Source: Bryoerythrophyllum caledonicum (lineage: Eukaryota > Streptophyta > Bryopsida > Pottiales > Pottiaceae). Taken from it: a stretch of 64,000 bases of DNA. Below are positions 1 to 10,259 of this stretch, piece by piece (positions within the stretch are counted from its first letter, which is position 1; every line of letters begins with the position of its first letter). The translations under genes and the position numbers were made by a program. The stretch lies in the NCBI GenBank assembly GCA_963971425.1, contig OZ020523.1, positions 16,550,867-16,614,866 of the forward strand. The letters are read 5' to 3'. The notes under the pieces are model-generated. The model ran no database searches and was not told the DNA's origin. It saw only the letters and a program-made list of their open reading frames with translations.

Positions 1-10
1 CCCAGTATTT

Positions 11-1545
11 ATGGACTTGGATGATGTTGATGAGACGGTTCTTCTGTCCACCAACGCGGAGTTGACTTCCGGATCATTGAATCCGTCGTCATCGAGCGGG
101 AAGAGGCGGAAGAAGTCACCAAATCCGGACATGCCCCCGCACGAATACATGGTTGAATGTAGAGGGATTGCCGTCGAGTTTTACAACCGCCGGACGAGAG
201 GGGCGTTGACGAGGAGCTATCTGAACCACAACGAAGAGGGATACCACAAGTTCACGATTGACATGCGACACGAATTAATGTCAAACCTTGATAAATCTGA
301 GAAATTTAATAATTTCTCAGATTATTGGTTGCATTCGGAGTGGTTGGACACACAAGTGACCGCACTAACCACCAATATTGTTGCGAACTGGTATTACGTC
401 ACGGGGAAGAAGGAGGATGAGAGCACCTGGAACCTGGAGGAGCGCGCACCAGTGGCGAAGATGAGGATGATCTAGGGCTTCGTTCAACAGTACTCTTCTT
501 CCCGTAAGAAGAAACTAGCTCCTTGGAAAGCGACTATTGAGGAGCAAATTTTGGCTCACTGCGTTGGTGGAACTTTCAAGTGGCTTGAAAGTTGCGCTAA
601 AGTGATTCCAATGCCAGGGCAGAGCGCGGTGGGTGGCTATGGGACTGTATGGAAGGTGATAATAACCAAATTGGAAAACATTCCAAGTTGGATTTACTTC
701 GTCGGAAAGACTCTGACGAACACCAACGAGAGGGAGAAGCGCCGAAACATCATCAATGAGGCTAGAGGGTGTCCGGTAGTGCATCCAGGGATCATTAGAC
801 TTGCGAACATCCACCCGAAAACTATGGAAGGGTACACGCTCTGGTGGAATGGGGGATCTCTCCAGAGTTTTTGGTCCAAGTTTGACTCGAAAGTGGACGA
901 AGCATTGCCATTTGAACGGATTGAGATGCATCCGAATACCGGGTTGTCGATCCAAGAGCTTCTGTGGGTAAAAACTTACCGCCAAAATCGAGTGAACCTC
1001 ACGCTATCATTGCTTGTCATTGTGGAAAAATGCCACGACACAAATTATATACACAATGACATCTCTCCATCGAATGTTTTGCTCCACTTTGATGAGTGGA
1101 AACCCGATACGGTGTACATTGGAATTTGCAATTGGGGGCTTTCTAGTCGGCTTGTGGAGAATGAACCATCAACGTATGGTTATCAATTCAAGGAGGAGCT
1201 TCAACAAGAGAGAGAGCGGCGACGGTTTGTGGCACCAGAACTGTTCTATAATTTTGGGCCGCGGGACTTCACCAACTCGCTTGAAGTCATGCAATGGTCA
1301 CACCTCTACTCCAAGGCAACAGATGCATTTGCGGTGGGTTGGATTTGTGAACATTTTTGGAAAGAAAATTGGGACACTTTGTATTTCACCAGCAAAAACA
1401 CGGAGCAATTGTAAACCTAAAGCTAAAATTTACAGCGTTGCAGAAACAACTGCTCGAAGAACGGTCTTCTGTGCCAGATGTTTTAGACACATTAATGAAA
1501 CCCCCCCACAACTGGACTATGCCTCTATGTTGTTACCGACAATAG
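11..1545 (+). pseudogene. decayed protein-kinase-like gene
   Basis: One reading frame runs from 11 to 1414, broken only by an in-frame TAG at 473-475. The part after the stop has a protein kinase fold. Counting residues from the TTG at 551, a glycine-rich loop (GGYGTVW) lies near residues 28-34, a candidate ATP lysine (FVGK) at 53, a catalytic loop HNDISPSN at 168-175, NWG at 194-196 where DFG or DWG is expected, and APE at 228-230. The catalytic Asp (HND) is present, but the metal-binding Asp of DFG is Asn, so activity is unlikely. After about 1357 the kinase C-lobe seems to continue in another frame to 1545 (LLEERSSVPDVLDTL), implying a frameshift or an unrecognised intron. The first 150 residues match no domain I recognise. 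The true 5' end may lie outside the window. Probably a dead copy; the family assignment rests on motifs only. Confidence 0.7.
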
Positions 1546-1599
1546 TTTTTTGTAAATTAGCTGCATTAGTTTCGCATGTAGTGGTTAAATAGGCAATAC

Positions 1600-1945
1600 G
1601 GCATCTTTGTAGAAGAATATGTGTACTTGGCAATTGCCATACGTTATATTTTAATCAATATTGGATACGTCCAAATCTTAAATTCTAAATCCAAGATTTG
1701 CATTTGTTCAAGCACAAATAATTATTGATACACTATTGATACACTAAATGTGCACAAGTGAAAGAAATAAATTTATTATTTCTACAAAAATTGATACATA
1801 GTGTAGTAAATGGCATTTAGTGTCCGGTTATGTCACTACACTAAGTGCCTCATTTGCAATTGGTGTATGGGTTCACATTTAGTGTATACTACAGTAAACA
1901 TAAATTTTAGTTTACCAACATAGTGTCAATAGTTAAACACTATTA
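1600..1945. repeat. AT-rich repeat with recurring TTTAGTGT motifs, probable MITE remnant
   Basis: No coding potential. The motif CATTTAGTGT and its complement ACACTAAATG recur in both orientations (for example near 1740, 1810 and 1880). The same motif borders the short inverted-repeat elements at 58.2-58.9 kb and occurs at 23.0-23.2 kb, so this looks like a degraded member of a dispersed MITE-type family. Exact ends were not found. Confidence 0.4.
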
Positions 1946-1958
1946 ACTAACTCATGAA

Positions 1959-2043
1959 GGGGCGGAGACGTCCCCGCCCCTTTATGGGCAGGGCGGAGAC
2001 GTCTCCGCCCCTGCCCCGTCTGGGGCGGGGACGTCTCCGCCCC
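1959..2043. repeat. three GC-rich palindromes in a row
   Basis: Near-identical palindromes built around GCGGAGACGTCTCCGC occur at 1959-1980, 1991-2011 and 2022-2043. Each is almost perfectly self-complementary, pairing GGGGCGG with CCGCCCC around an AGACGTCT-type core. They sit in otherwise AT-rich sequence. From 2044 to 2250 there are further GACGGGCG and CGGACGG repeats with no gene. Confidence 0.75.
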
Positions 2044-2518
2044 ACCTCCCTCTTGCCATTAGTCCCCGATCCTACTCAAACTTGACCCTCTCCTACGTGG
2101 CAGCTATGTGGTGCCAACACGGCTGCCACATCGCCTGTTTTTTACCTAGTGGGTAAGTCAACCCTCAGTTGACTACATCGGACGGGCGAGAGCTCTACCG
2201 GACGGGTGAATCGGACGGACGGGCGTACCGGATGTCCGTCCAGTATGACAACCCTGATAAAACCACTTAATGTGAAAAATCTCACCCGTAATGATATCAA
2301 TCTCTCCGCCAATCATAAGAATCTGGCCTTCTCAAATGAGAATCGCAAGTAATCTATGTACCTCAGTCGCCAAAGCGTCTCGTCTCAATAAGTTCGCCGA
2401 CTATGAAACCCTAAAAAAACCCTATACCCACAGTCCGTGATTGCCGAATTCAATTTGATGACACAGTAGCTGTCTGCATGTGTGAAGGAGACAAGTCTCA
2501 TGGAAATTTGATAGCTGC

Positions 2519-2573
2519 ACATGGGTGTCACTGTACAATCCTAAGCACATGGTGTCACTGTACAATCCTAATT
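2519..2573. repeat. 27-bp direct duplication
   Basis: The block GTGTCACTGTACAATCCTAA occurs twice in tandem near 2526 and 2553, each copy preceded by an ACATGG-type sequence. It is a small local duplication. The rest of 2250-2600 holds nothing else that I can recognise. Confidence 0.6.
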
Positions 2574-2601
2574 GCTACAAGTGCAATCAATCCATATAAA
2601 T

Positions 2602-2962
2602 CTAACTATCAGAAACACCCTCAAAGTTGAAAACCTCGGAAATGACATCATAATTGTCAATACACCACACCTGCTCCAGGACATGCTGCTTAAAGTATCC
2701 TTGGCCTTCTTGAATGAGAGTCCTAGCCTCTAGTACACCTCGTTGGAGAAAGGCAAATGTGCCAAAATGCACTGCACCGTTCCTACCCTTAACACACTTG
2801 AAAGCCTTTGCAAATAAAACTCGTTTCTCCAACCCCACTTTCTCTGCAAGAATCGTCGTCTTCGGCTTTCTTTTCCACACCTTGAAAGCTTGAGTCACTT
2901 TTATAACCCTAATCCGTTGCTCTGTGCCCACTGCCCAGAGTATGATGACGCCAGCAATAATT
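2602..2962 (-). other. open minus-strand stretch of unknown meaning
   Basis: This stretch lies directly downstream of the KKRRSRWD exon on the minus strand. It stays open for about 130 codons in a frame that differs from that exon (2997 to 2602). A splice-acceptor-like TTCTTGCAG occurs inside it. It could be a further exon or 3' sequence of the same remnant. No domain is recognised. Confidence 0.25.
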
Positions 2963-3403
2963 TCAATGAAAGGCCGTGATAGAATGCAGAACCTCAAGGA
3001 TTTGTTGGGCTTGAACTTGGCCTTCCAGAGCCGTCAACTGGGCATGTAACAATGAGGGCTTCGAGGGCTTCAACACGGCTGGGGGAATATCCCACCTGCT
3101 TCGTCGCTTCTTTCCCTGCAATTGTAAACCCCCATGAAAATCATCCTGAAGATACCAAATGAAAAATCCAATTAGATAAATATTTAAATAAATTACATAG
3201 GAAAGTTTAAATTGACACAACTCCGAAGAATTGAAAAGTACCATAAAACTTACCTCATCGCCCTAGCCCTGGACTTCGGTGTTCGCCTGGGATTCGGCGA
3301 CGTCTTTGCCCTCGGGTTCAGCTTTCTATTGGGCTTGGGCGTCAGCCTAGGATTCGGCGTCGTCCTGGGATTTGGCGTCGTCATTATCGCCGTCCCCATT
3401 TGC
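2963..3403 (-). pseudogene. two-exon gene remnant with KKRRSRWD segment
   Basis: On the minus strand an acidic, Gln-rich exon (3403 to 3254) ends at a consensus donor GAG|GTAAGT. A second exon begins at 3145 after the acceptor TATCTTCAG and runs to a TGA at 2963-2965. Joining them keeps one frame, giving ...GDE|DDFHGG...KKRRSRWDIPP... The first exon has three in-frame TAG codons (3349-3347, 3328-3326, 3265-3263). Two segments of this exon resemble each other, and a TAG in one stands where CAG (Gln) stands in the other. The basic KKRRSRWD motif resembles the N-termini of some splicing-related and KH-domain proteins, but that link is weak. Upstream exons were not identified. Probably a pseudogene or gene fragment. 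Confidence 0.5.
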
Positions 3404-3409
3404 CTAGAT

Positions 3410-3805
3410 CAAATGCAGGGTTACCAATCCGACGTCCTTGGAGGTCTGAGAGCGTCCTAGGACGTCCTAAGACGAGGACGTCTTAACATCACGTCGGACG
3501 CAGCGTCCAGGGGGGGTAAAATGCATTTACGGAAGGCCCTGGTAAGTTTTCTGGACCGTCGGATTCAACGAAGTGCCACGCGGCCAGATCGCAGCCGTCA
3601 AATTGCGCTAGGCTGTCCGATCGGTCGTTGCCATCGGCTATAAGATGGCACCTCGGCCGTTCGCCTGATCGGACGGCCGCGATTTGATCGCGCGGGCGCG
3701 CGATGGCCGTCTGATCAGGTCGACGGCCGCGCGGCCGTCGGAGTGGCCGTCCGATTGGCCGTCGGTCGGATTGGCCGTCCGATCGGCGGACGGCCCGCCG
3801 TTTTT
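3410..3805. repeat. GC-rich tract of GACGTCC and GGCCGTCCGAT repeats
   Basis: The left half is rich in GACGTCC/GGACGTC. The right half, about 3590-3800, consists of overlapping GGCCGTCCGATCGGC-like palindromic words and ends in CCGCCG followed by a T run. Base composition differs sharply from both sides. No ORF is convincing. It may be the upstream region of the minus-strand gene or a degraded satellite. Confidence 0.55.
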
Positions 3806-3848
3806 TTGCACATCACACTCTTCTCTATGACCTGCTGATTTTTAGTTA

Positions 3849-3967
3849 GTGTGGCAATCGCTCATTGGATGAAAATTGCATGAGTTATGAGCGGATGAAC
3901 ATTTCCGGAGGAATACTTCATCCGTTCATAAGTGCTTTGTCCTTTGTCGGATTGTCAGTTGCCACAC
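3849..3967. repeat. 119-bp inverted-repeat element (hairpin or MITE)
   Basis: The ends are inverted copies, GTGTGGCAA at 3849-3857 and TTGCCACAC at 3959-3967. Inside is a second, longer inverted repeat: 3885-3899 pairs with 3917-3931 with one mismatch around a 17-nt loop. No target duplication is obvious. Confidence 0.5.
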
Positions 3968-3999
3968 CATTCTAGAGTTGGAAGCTGTAGAGCCAAAAT

Positions 4000-5967
4000 G
4001 AAAAAAATAGATTTTTCCAAAAATTATGTGTAAAAAGGGTTGTAGATATATGAAGAATTAAATAATTAATGATTAAATTTAGACTAAGTAGCTAATTAAT
4101 TGGAAAGTACCTATTCATATCCAAGAAATAGGAAATAATGGGAAAAGGGTTGAACTCATACCCTTTGGATAGGGTGCACCTTTTCATGAATGGATATAAA
4201 GAGATGTGAAGATTTAGTGGAATTAATCTTAATGGGTAATAATAGGGAAAATCTCTTGCCAAGAGGTGTATCTCTTAAATGTTGAGTAGAATGACTAGCT
4301 TGAATTTTTAGCATTCTTGGCCATTACCATAGAAATTCCTTGGAGGAAGATTGGAGTGAGCCCTAGCTTTAGGTGAAAAAGCTAGTTGATGACTCTTAAT
4401 GTTGTAAGAGTATTTAATTTTATATATGAATATATAATTGTTATTGAATTTGCATGTGTAGAGTCTTGTGTGTGACTTGAGTCACATGTATAATTGCAAA
4501 AATATGTGAACTTCATTGAATAAACTTGACATTGTGTGTTGTAAATGCAAGTGCGTGCATTAGGTATAAAATTCCTATGCATGAATGCATTGTATATTTA
4601 TACTTCATGGAATAAGTTAGGGAAATACCCTAACTACTAAGGTCGTGGGTGTGACCTTGTGTGTGTGTTGGAGCATTAATCATGAGTGTGAAGATTAATG
4701 GAGATAATGTGAAATTAAGTGACTTAGTGCATAAGGTGTGTGATGCATAAGTACTTAAGAAGATCTCAAGTGTGAGTGAGCATAACTTGAGTATCATAAG
4801 AATAAGAGTGGAGTTCTTATTCATGTTAATGCAATTTATGCAATAAACATCAAGAGCGGCATACCTTCATGCATGGCAAGAGTGTCATATTATGCATATA
4901 AAAAATTGGCATTAAGTCTAACCTTAATAGAAGGGATTCTCTAAGGTAGGCTAAGTTGTGAGTATTTAAGAATCCATCGTAAGAGAGAAAATAAAGAATA
5001 AATCCCAAAGAAAGACTTAAGAAAAAAACATAGAAACTTAAGAATCTTAAGTCCAAGTTTGGATACATAAGCTTATGAAGGTTGAGACCTTAAGTACCAG
5101 GAGACCTTTAAGTTTAAGGGCTTAGACTTAAAGGTTGGTATGAGTGAGAATACGGGACAATATTTGCATTCAGTGAGATGCACTCCTGGTTCTGGAAGTC
5201 TTAAAGACAGAAACTTAAAAACACTGTAGGGCTGAATTGGTCTAAACAGTGTAGGTTCTTAAGAATCTGGCCTAAGTGAGTAAGCGAGTGCTTAAGAACT
5301 AAGGGCCAGAGACTGTGTCCTTAAGAACATCGAGACGACCGAGTAGGAAGTCTTATGAACCAGTCAGAGATCTTAAAGACTAAATGGTAGAAGTAAGTGT
5401 AAAACACCGTAGTCTTTAAGAATTAAGTGAGGATAAGTGAACTTAAGTAGAGACTTAAGAGCTGAAATTCCTTAAGACTTAAGTTAACTTGTGTATGGGA
5501 TTTTTGAGACTAACCATTGTCTTAAGAACGTGATCACGTGGACCAAGTGGACGGACGTGAAAAGTGGAGCGTTTTTATATGAGGTAAGAATTTGAATTCT
5601 TAAAGACTGTAATTAAAGAACCACTGCAATGAGACTTAATGGAAACTTCCATTAGCCCAGAGTGGCAAGTGTTTAAGGATTAGTGGCATAAGTACAATCT
5701 TAAAAGGACTAATGTTCCGTCTTAAGGCACGAGAGATCCTTTGGGATTAGACTTTGTGGGTGGATCCCTTAAGAGTGATGCTAACAGCCCTAAATTCCTA
5801 AAAAATAGATAGATAACCTTAAGAATTAACCAAGAGGATAGCTTTAAACGACACAATTAATCTTCAATTACTTAAAACTAGGCGTATGATCATCCCCGTA
5901 ACGAATCCTATGAGGTGTGGGTACATTTGGGTGTTTTCCTAGAGTGGTGAAAAATCACTCCATATTT
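4000..5967 (+). repeat. putative 5' LTR / upstream region of Gypsy-1
   Basis: This AT-rich noncoding stretch ends just before a tRNA-primer-site-like sequence at 5971, the position expected for a 5' LTR. The left boundary could not be fixed; a TG-starting end near 4028 is only a guess. Its most striking property is the hexamer CTTAAG, found 16 times between about 4753 and 5823. The words CTTAAGAA and a stretch resembling 4745-4790 recur at 13,035-13,100, downstream of the polyprotein, which supports an LTR pair. Confidence 0.45.
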
Positions 5968-5970
5968 TTT

Positions 5971-5991
5971 TGGCGACCATGCTGGGGATGG
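5971..5991 (+). other. primer-binding-site-like sequence of Gypsy-1
   Basis: TGGCGACCATGCTGGGGATG follows a T-run at the end of the putative LTR. It resembles the TGGCGACTCTGCTGGGGA primer site known from plant Tat/Ogre-type gypsy elements. Gypsy-2 has a related TGGCGACCATG at the matching place on the other strand. Confidence 0.6.
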
Positions 5992-6168
5992 TACCATCAA
6001 GTTTTTAAGTATTTTTTAAATTTAGGAAAGCTGTCAAATTTAAGTCAATTACTTAAGTAAACTATCATGGTAGTTAGTTTTGTGTGAATTTATAAACTTT
6101 GGAATTACTTGAAAAAAATTATTAATTTTTTTTTTTAATTTAAAAAAAAAAAAACCTTTTAGTAAAGA

Positions 6169-6507
6169 GTGAAGACATGTTGTTACAACATGTCTACTTT
6201 TCCATGGAAGGTTTCTGAAGAAGCTTTGAGTGACTTCTTTAGTGGTCCATATTTATTTAGCGCCCTTTATCGTGTCTATAGAGGTGCGTATTACGGACAA
6301 GGATTTCAATTTTATGGGGCTCACCCAAAAATTGATCAATCATTTAATGAAAAATTTGAACAACTACCCTTAAAAATTAAACAATTAATTTTAAACAAAG
6401 TATGGAATAAGGGTGAGGGTTTTAATGAAGTAATTGTCAAGAAAAAGCCTTTATATTTAAAATATCAACTACACCACCTTTTTGCTCAATATGGTAGATT
6501 TCTTTAA
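6169..6507 (+). CDS. leader ORF of Gypsy-1, unknown function
   Basis: A 112-codon ORF between the primer site and gag. It is rich in aromatic and basic residues (FFSGPYLFSALYRVYRGAYYG near residues 25-45) and has no recognised domain. A Met at about codon 8 is a plausible start. Related degraded coding stretches follow to 7564, so Gypsy-1 seems to carry an extra leader coding region before gag, as some Tat-lineage elements do. Function unknown; it may be a decayed part of the gag precursor. Confidence 0.4.
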   Translation: MKTCCYNMSTFPWKVSEEALSDFFSGPYLFSALYRVYRGAYYGQGFQFYGAHPKIDQSFNEKFEQLPLKIKQLILNKVWNKGEGFNEVIVKKKPLYLKYQLHHLFAQYGRFL

Positions 6508-6623
6508 TGCATTCTATTTTTGTCCCCAAAAGTCTAAATAATTTCCCTTCATTGTATTGAATTTTAGAATAAATTATTAACAATCTTTTCATTCCATTAA
6601 TAGAAAAAAATCATCAATACTTT

Positions 6624-6974
6624 CTTACAAAAATTCAATTACCCAAGAGAATTAATAATAGAACCATTGTCACGAGAATTTAAGATAGAATTATTTACCC
6701 TGACTGATTGGCGTCACTATTGTTACCTGAATGGAGCAAATGAGAAAAATTGAACGCCTAGATTCTAAAAGTGAAAGAAATAAATCCCTTAAATTCTTAT
6801 ATGCAAAAAGAGCTTATTATGAAACTTTTATCAGTTAGGATAGGAAATATTTGGATATAGTAGAAATTGAAATAGAGAGATTAATTGAACATGCAAAAGA
6901 GTGGTTGAGTAAAATTGAGATAAGGGAATTGTTGGCATATTTGGGTTACCCCATAATTAAAGAAAATGAATTAA
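6624..6974 (+). pseudogene. degraded leader coding region of Gypsy-1
   Basis: Coding-like segments in different frames occur at about 6640-6750 (REFKIELFTLTDWRHYCYLNG) and 6851-6970 (EIEIERLIEHAKEWLSKIEIR and onward). The second is similar to a segment at 7400-7500 (pattern E-I-(D/E)-x-LI-x3-A-x-EW, then a YP), so a module of roughly 50 residues is repeated. A small TTAA-flanked element is inserted straight after it. Stops and frameshifts make it non-functional. Confidence 0.4.
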
Positions 6975-7189
6975 TCCCTAAAGGACCAGAGTCTCCTTCG
7001 GGGGGATTCCTTGATTTTTGGGCAGGTTCCTAAAATTCGAAAAAAAATCAATTTTCTCTGAAACTTTTATTATAGATTGCCTTTGATAAGAGCTTTGTGG
7101 ACATATTTTTATTTTATTTTTTGGATTTGTGGTTTGAAAGTTAGTACCACTTATAGTTTTTGAGGGAAATTGTCAAGGAACTTTAGGAG
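6975..7189. mobile_element. 215-bp TTAA-flanked MITE (E0)
   Basis: It begins TCCCTAAAGGACC and ends GGAACTTTAGGAG, with TTAA on both sides (6971-6974, 7190-7193). The interior shares the words GGATTTGTGGTTTGAAAG and GATAAGAGCTTTGTGGA with the 0.9-kb element at 41,806-42,728, so it looks like an internally deleted member of that family. It is inserted in the Gypsy-1 leader and is therefore younger than Gypsy-1. Confidence 0.75.
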
Positions 7190-7279
7190 TTAAACTTATC
7201 TATGGAAGCTCTCCACCTTTACTCAAGTTAAAATTCTTTATAATTTCTTGAAATACCAAAGAAGTACCCCAATGACAAA

Positions 7280-7564
7280 ATGAACCAAGAAAGTGATCTT
7301 TTATGTACCCCAGTTAATGGTGGAAAAATAATTAGAAGATTAATCACTACAATTTGTGCGTATCACCGTATAGGTCCTTATGATGAGGAATATCTAAAAA
7401 TAGCCGAAAATGAGATAGACCTTTTAATAGGTATAGCCAGTGAATGGTAGGAAGAAAATGAAATGGGAGCTTTGTTAACTATGTATAATTATCCACGAAA
7501 CATTGCATGGGAAGTTGAGGGAATGAATCTTACAGAGGAAGCAATTTATCTTTGTTTAAATTAA
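7280..7564 (+). pseudogene. second leader ORF of Gypsy-1 with one in-frame TAG
   Basis: ATG at 7280 opens a frame to the TAA at 7562-7564 that is interrupted only by TAG at 7448-7450, directly after a GAATGG (EW). The piece around the stop repeats the EIxLI...EW...YP module found before the E0 insertion. No known domain. Confidence 0.45.
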
Positions 7565-7622
7565 AGATCTAAAAATTAAGTTCAGAATAAGGATAAAAAT
7601 AAAAAACCTATGGAGATTACTA

Positions 7623-10244
7623 ATGTTAGGAAAAGACAAAGAGAAAAGAGAAAAACAAAAAGTTGAGAGAGCTCAACGTTATAAGAAAAGGGTAGAGAGG
7701 AAACAACCAATCATAGTGTTAGGAGTACATAATCCTACCTTTAACACTGTTACAACTCCTTCTCTCTTCAAATTAGATGAGGAAATAGAAATAGCCTTAG
7801 AAAAGGCATTGAGACTAACAAAAAGGGAGACAACATATAAAACACTACCTGATCCTCCAAATTCTCCTCAGTCAGACACAAAGACACCACAATTTACCCC
7901 AGAAGAGTTAGTATTTGCAGCATTAAAAAATCATAGGAAGAAATATGTAGGACAAAGAAAAGATAAAAAATATACCAGTCACTCTTGTTGTTCTAGCAGC
8001 CCGGAAGAAGAAAATTGGGAGACCCAAAGCGAGAAAGTTTGGTCTAAATCCTTAGAAAAGGAGGAATCCTCAGAAGATGAAGAAGTGGATGAAAAACCTA
8101 ACATTCATGATCAACAACTTGATGAGTTAGAGAAATTGTTTAGAACCCCTATACCCCATTCTTTAATAAATCGTACATACGAAGTAGGTAACTCCTCAAA
8201 CCAAACAAACTTTGAAACTCCCTATCCAAGTCTTTTTGCCCAAGAATTTGAGTCAAAATTGGAAATACCAATATTTACTCATAGTGAAGCAAAAGAATAT
8301 ATTGACCATTTTCTGAATGACAGACCATTGGAAAATGAAGAAGAAAAACATAAGTTTCGTAAGGAATTATTAGAAGCTTTTAGCCAAATTCTTAGACCTA
8401 CCACTTTAAACTTTGACATACAGGAAGAGATTGACCAATCTATTGTGGAAGGAGAGGAATTTAAGTATAATCTTATTAAAGAGAAAAAGTTAGATGTAGG
8501 TGAGCAAAGTGAGCCTAAAGAAGGTGAAAGTTTATTTAATAGTGAAAGTAAAGAAGAAGAGCACTCAGAACCACTAGTGCGAGAAGAGAGTCCAACTGGA
8601 TATTCCTCACATACTTCTGGGAGGACTTCTCCTTTTGACTCTTCTTCTACTAGTTCTACCTCTAGCAGGTCGTCATTATCCTCACCACCTTCAACCCCTC
8701 CTACTCCTGACGACCCTTTGATTAATCCCCTTGCTATGGCGCATCATAGGATGCTTAATATAGCTCCATTTCCCATGTCCTATGATGATTTGGGAGAAGA
8801 TCCAGATTCCTACTTGGAAAGATTTCAAGTAGTAGCAATAGCTAATAATTTAGCAATTGATTAGTATATCACTAGTTTTCCTGGTAATTTACTAGGGGAA
8901 GCTCAGAGGTGGTATGCGGCATCAGATCCTCAACCAACAAACTGGGATGCTTTAAAAGAAGCATTTTTGACCAGGTTTAGACCCTAGTCTTATCATAATA
9001 CTTTGCAGGATCAGTTGCAAAGTTTTCAAATGTATCCCACAGAAACTATAGCCGGATATTATACTCGGCTTAGAAACTTATTGAATAAATGGCAAGATCA
9101 TAATATGCCAGAAGCATGGATCACTAATACCTTTACCAGAGGTTTATTAGATCCTATGTGTATATATCAGGTCAAACTTTCCAACCCAGCAAATTTAAAT
9201 GCAGCATATGAAGCTGCTAGAAATTGGGAAGCTGCTATGCAGCGATCTAATATGTTGTTACAGACAAAAAGGATTCCATATCAGGATCCATATCTTTTAC
9301 CTGTATCTACTCAATATGGGATGGATAATAGTGGAAGAGATTATTATCCTAGGTCAATATCTAGTCAACCCCAATTAACTATACAAGGATCACCTCATCC
9401 TAGAGAGCAACAACTTGTGTTGATGCCTCCAAGTCATGAGGAAAATGAGCTACAAGCCTTACAAAAACAATTTAGAGAATTGTCAGTCCAAGTTAATGAA
9501 GGTAGAAATAAAAGACCTAAGACTACTAATCAACGAACTAATATTTGGTGTAGTAATTGTAAGGGACATGGACACTTGTCCACTAAGTCTAAATATCCTG
9601 TAGGAGGAACACCTAAGCTTCAATGTGCTTATTGCGGTGCAAAAGGCCATGATATAACTACTTGTAGAAATATCAAGGAAGTTAAGGCCCTAGTATAAGA
9701 GCAACCTTCTCAAAATAATAACTAAAAACAACCTTATAGAATTACATCCAAACAACCTTTTACCAGACCAAGAAACAATAATAACCATCCAAGAGGAAAT
9801 AATGGTTACAGTCAAGATCAAGTTCGGAGAGGACCTAATCAAGATAGAAACAAAGAAGTAGTATGTTATAGATGTGGAGAGCCAGGTCATTATTCTAAGG
9901 AATGCACAAATACACGCCAACAAGTTGGTTTTAATCCCTTGTGTGGGAGATGTGGACAAACGGGGCATGTTTCTACCTTTTGCACAGTCATAATTACTGA
10001 GTTTCCTAATGTTAGGAAACAAGTTCAAATTCAAGAAGTAGAGTCTTCTAATACTAGAAATGTAAACTATATGGCAATTGATACACCTCAAGATGTTTTT
10101 ATCACGAGATCACAAGCCAAGAAGGCCCTTGAAAAAGAACCCATTAGTATTTCAGAGAGTGATTATAGCAAAGTAAAACTTAATCCTGTGCTTGCTAGAG
10201 ATATGCCAACTATACTAAAAAGACCAGAAATTCTTAAACCATGA
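7623..10244 (+). pseudogene. gag: Gypsy-1 gag (capsid and four zinc knuckles)
   Basis: From 7623 the frame holds a charged, Ser/Glu-rich N-terminal part of about 370 codons with a Ser/Thr/Pro run near 8630-8710. It then holds a retrotransposon gag domain (LGEAQRWY...NWDALKEAFLTRFRP...) at about 8790-9230. Four CCHC-type knuckles follow near 9548, 9631, 9868 and 9942; the first has lost its last Cys (Lys instead) and the other three are intact. In-frame stops are TAG (8862-8864, 8986-8988), TAA (two, near 9696 and 9723) and TGA at 10,242-10,244. No frameshift is needed. RFRP-TAG-SY is a place where related proteins have Gln. Confidence 0.8.
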
Positions 10245-10259
10245 CCACAAATAATAGAG

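Noticed and set aside
2963-3145. Naming the KKRRSRWD remnant as a specific KH-domain or branchpoint-binding protein
   Set aside because: The similarity is limited to a short basic motif. No KH or RNA-binding domain follows in any frame that I could join.
3212-3460. A plus-strand ORF with a repetitive hydrophobic Gly/Phe/Leu protein
   Set aside because: It is the complement of the acidic minus-strand exon. The minus strand has a consensus donor and acceptor.
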